From a virus: DNA of 24,076 nucleotides. Both the position numbers and the translations under genes were made by a program. The notes below the pieces were generated by a model. The model ran no database searches and had not been told where the DNA came from. It saw nothing but the letters and a program-made list of their open reading frames with translations. Positions 23,360 to 24,076 of this stretch are shown piece after piece. Every line of letters starts with the position of its first letter. The first letter of the stretch is position 1. The DNA lies in the IMG/VR virus record IMGVR_UViG_3300021962_000642, positions 1-24,076 of that record, one strand, 5' to 3'.

Positions 23360-23857
23360 TTATCGAAGTTTCTTTCCAGATATCTTCCAGCCCTCGATAA
23401 TTGGTTCCTGCCCGGTTTCTATAGCATGCCTAATCTTAGTGGCATGAATGAGAGTTATCTCTGCTGCTTTAGCAAGACTTAGCCCAATATGCACAATTGG
23501 TGTGCCCACCTTTTCTACAATAATAGAGTAGTTAATAGAGCATTCGAATGGCTCGTGCCAGAACAGATTTGTAATAGCCAGGTTATCTCTGTCTGCATCT
23601 TTAAAACCTACATGAGGAAGATTATCTGGGTTAGGTAGCCAAGTAGCTGCTAACACCTTGTGTGCAGATTGTGTTCTGGCAAGTTCAGGTCTTTGGGGAT
23701 TGCCTAAGGTAACAGAGTGGTAACCAGTTACTGGGTTCTTATATGTTCTGCGGAGTTTGCCCGCCACAGTGCCTTTGCCGGCTTTGCATCTTCTGAAGTT
23801 ACCTAAGTCCGAACATTCATAGTTTGGGAACTGCTCTATTACTTTCCAATTTTCCAT
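23360..23857 (-). CDS. NUMOD4/HNH homing-endonuclease-like protein
   Basis: Residues 4-22 (WKVIEQFPNYECSDLGNFRR) are a clear NUMOD4 DNA-binding motif. Residues 66-100 have the layout of the HNH_3 nuclease (HKVLAATWLPNPDNLPHVGF, then DN and TNLFW). The His usually found in the V-N-H-x-D motif is Phe85 here (VGFKDA), so the core may be inactive or rely on His82. The C-terminal 60 residues (LSLAKAAEITLIHATKIRHAIETG) resemble a NUMOD1/helix-turn-helix tail. Such free-standing genes insert between phage genes and spread by cutting gene-less relatives. It separates the terminase from the tail block, consistent with an insertion, and has short gaps on both sides. Confidence 0.8.
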   Translation of the reverse strand: MENWKVIEQFPNYECSDLGNFRRCKAGKGTVAGKLRRTYKNPVTGYHSVTLGNPQRPELARTQSAHKVLAATWLPNPDNLPHVGFKDADRDNLAITNLFWHEPFECSINYSIIVEKVGTPIVHIGLSLAKAAEITLIHATKIRHAIETGQEPIIEGWKISGKKLR

Positions 23858-23884
23858 CGTCGTTTATTATTATATATCTCTACC

Positions 23885-24076
23885 TCAGATTGGTTCTCCA
23901 ATGGGCTTAGATCTGCCCATAACTGCGTATCTCGGACCGTCTTGTAGGGATGTAATAGCATACCTGAAGGCATCTTGTAAGTGGTTCCAAGAATCTATAG
24001 GCTTATCAGTCCCAGTTCTGTAAGAGTAGTTGTAGTATTCCTCTTTTAGGTTTTCTGAAGCAGGGTTGGCAAACAC
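23885..24076 (-). CDS. terL: Terminase large subunit, C-terminal fragment
   Basis: Only the last 63 codons are in the window; the 5' part lies beyond base 24076. The GTG at the edge is probably an internal Val codon, not a start. The motif PIDSWNHLQDAFRYAITS matches the C-terminal end of the terminase nuclease domain, where D-x-x-x-D-A-x-R-Y-A carries metal-binding Asp of the RNase-H-like fold. The full protein would be the ATPase/nuclease that packages DNA through the portal. Confidence in the family is good despite the short fragment. Confidence 0.75.
   Translation of the reverse strand: MFANPASENLKEEYYNYSYRTGTDKPIDSWNHLQDAFRYAITSLQDGPRYAVMGRSKPIGEPI

Overview
The window is almost certainly part of the late (virion structure and packaging) region of a tailed double-stranded DNA phage that infects a member of the Bacteroidota. 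Every gene but one lies on the minus strand, so the late operon reads from right to left. Three things suggest the host group: the starts lack purine-rich Shine-Dalgarno sequences and have A-rich leaders instead; the only plus-strand gene has a TAnnTTTG-type -7 box upstream; and several proteins look like families I associate with Bacteroidota phages. The host assignment is inference. No sheath gene is visible, so a long non-contractile tail is the simplest reading.

In transcription order, the right end has the C-terminus of the large terminase subunit (cut by the window edge), then a NUMOD4/HNH homing-endonuclease-like gene. Next comes a tightly coupled tail block: a tail-terminator-like protein, an HK97-gp10-like protein, a tail assembly chaperone, two large tail-tip/baseplate-like proteins, and the tape measure. 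In this block stop and start codons overlap (TAATG or ATGA) down to the 1120-residue protein. The head block follows: an XkdF-like protease with an inserted DUF2945-like segment, a scaffold-like protein, the major capsid protein, a probable tail-tube protein and an unrecognised structural protein.

The left half is dominated by host-contact proteins: two collagen-like (Gly-X-Y, Ser/Thr-rich) fibres, each followed by a Cys-rich glycine-rich protein, with a tailspike-like protein between the two pairs. A lone plus-strand GT9-like glycosyltransferase gene then meets the last fibre gene tail to tail. Beyond it, back on the minus strand, are the portal, a head-tail adaptor, a small basic ORF and a single-membrane-segment protein, closed by a strong intrinsic terminator at 9-37. 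The portal at the far end of the operon from the terminase, and the tail block ahead of the head block, are unusual.

The strongest finding is a programmed -1 frameshift candidate in the tail assembly chaperone gene. A canonical T TTT TTT slippery site at 21953-21959 opens a 95-codon frame that has no start codon of its own and ends in an ATGA overlap with the next gene. Other findings are a recurrent ATACTT element just upstream of several starts (which also corrects one start codon), a Cys-cluster repeat in the 1120-residue tail protein, and a shared phase defect in the two collagen-like fibres. No gene-free stretch exceeds 300 bases. I saw no RNA genes, CRISPR arrays or insertion sequences.
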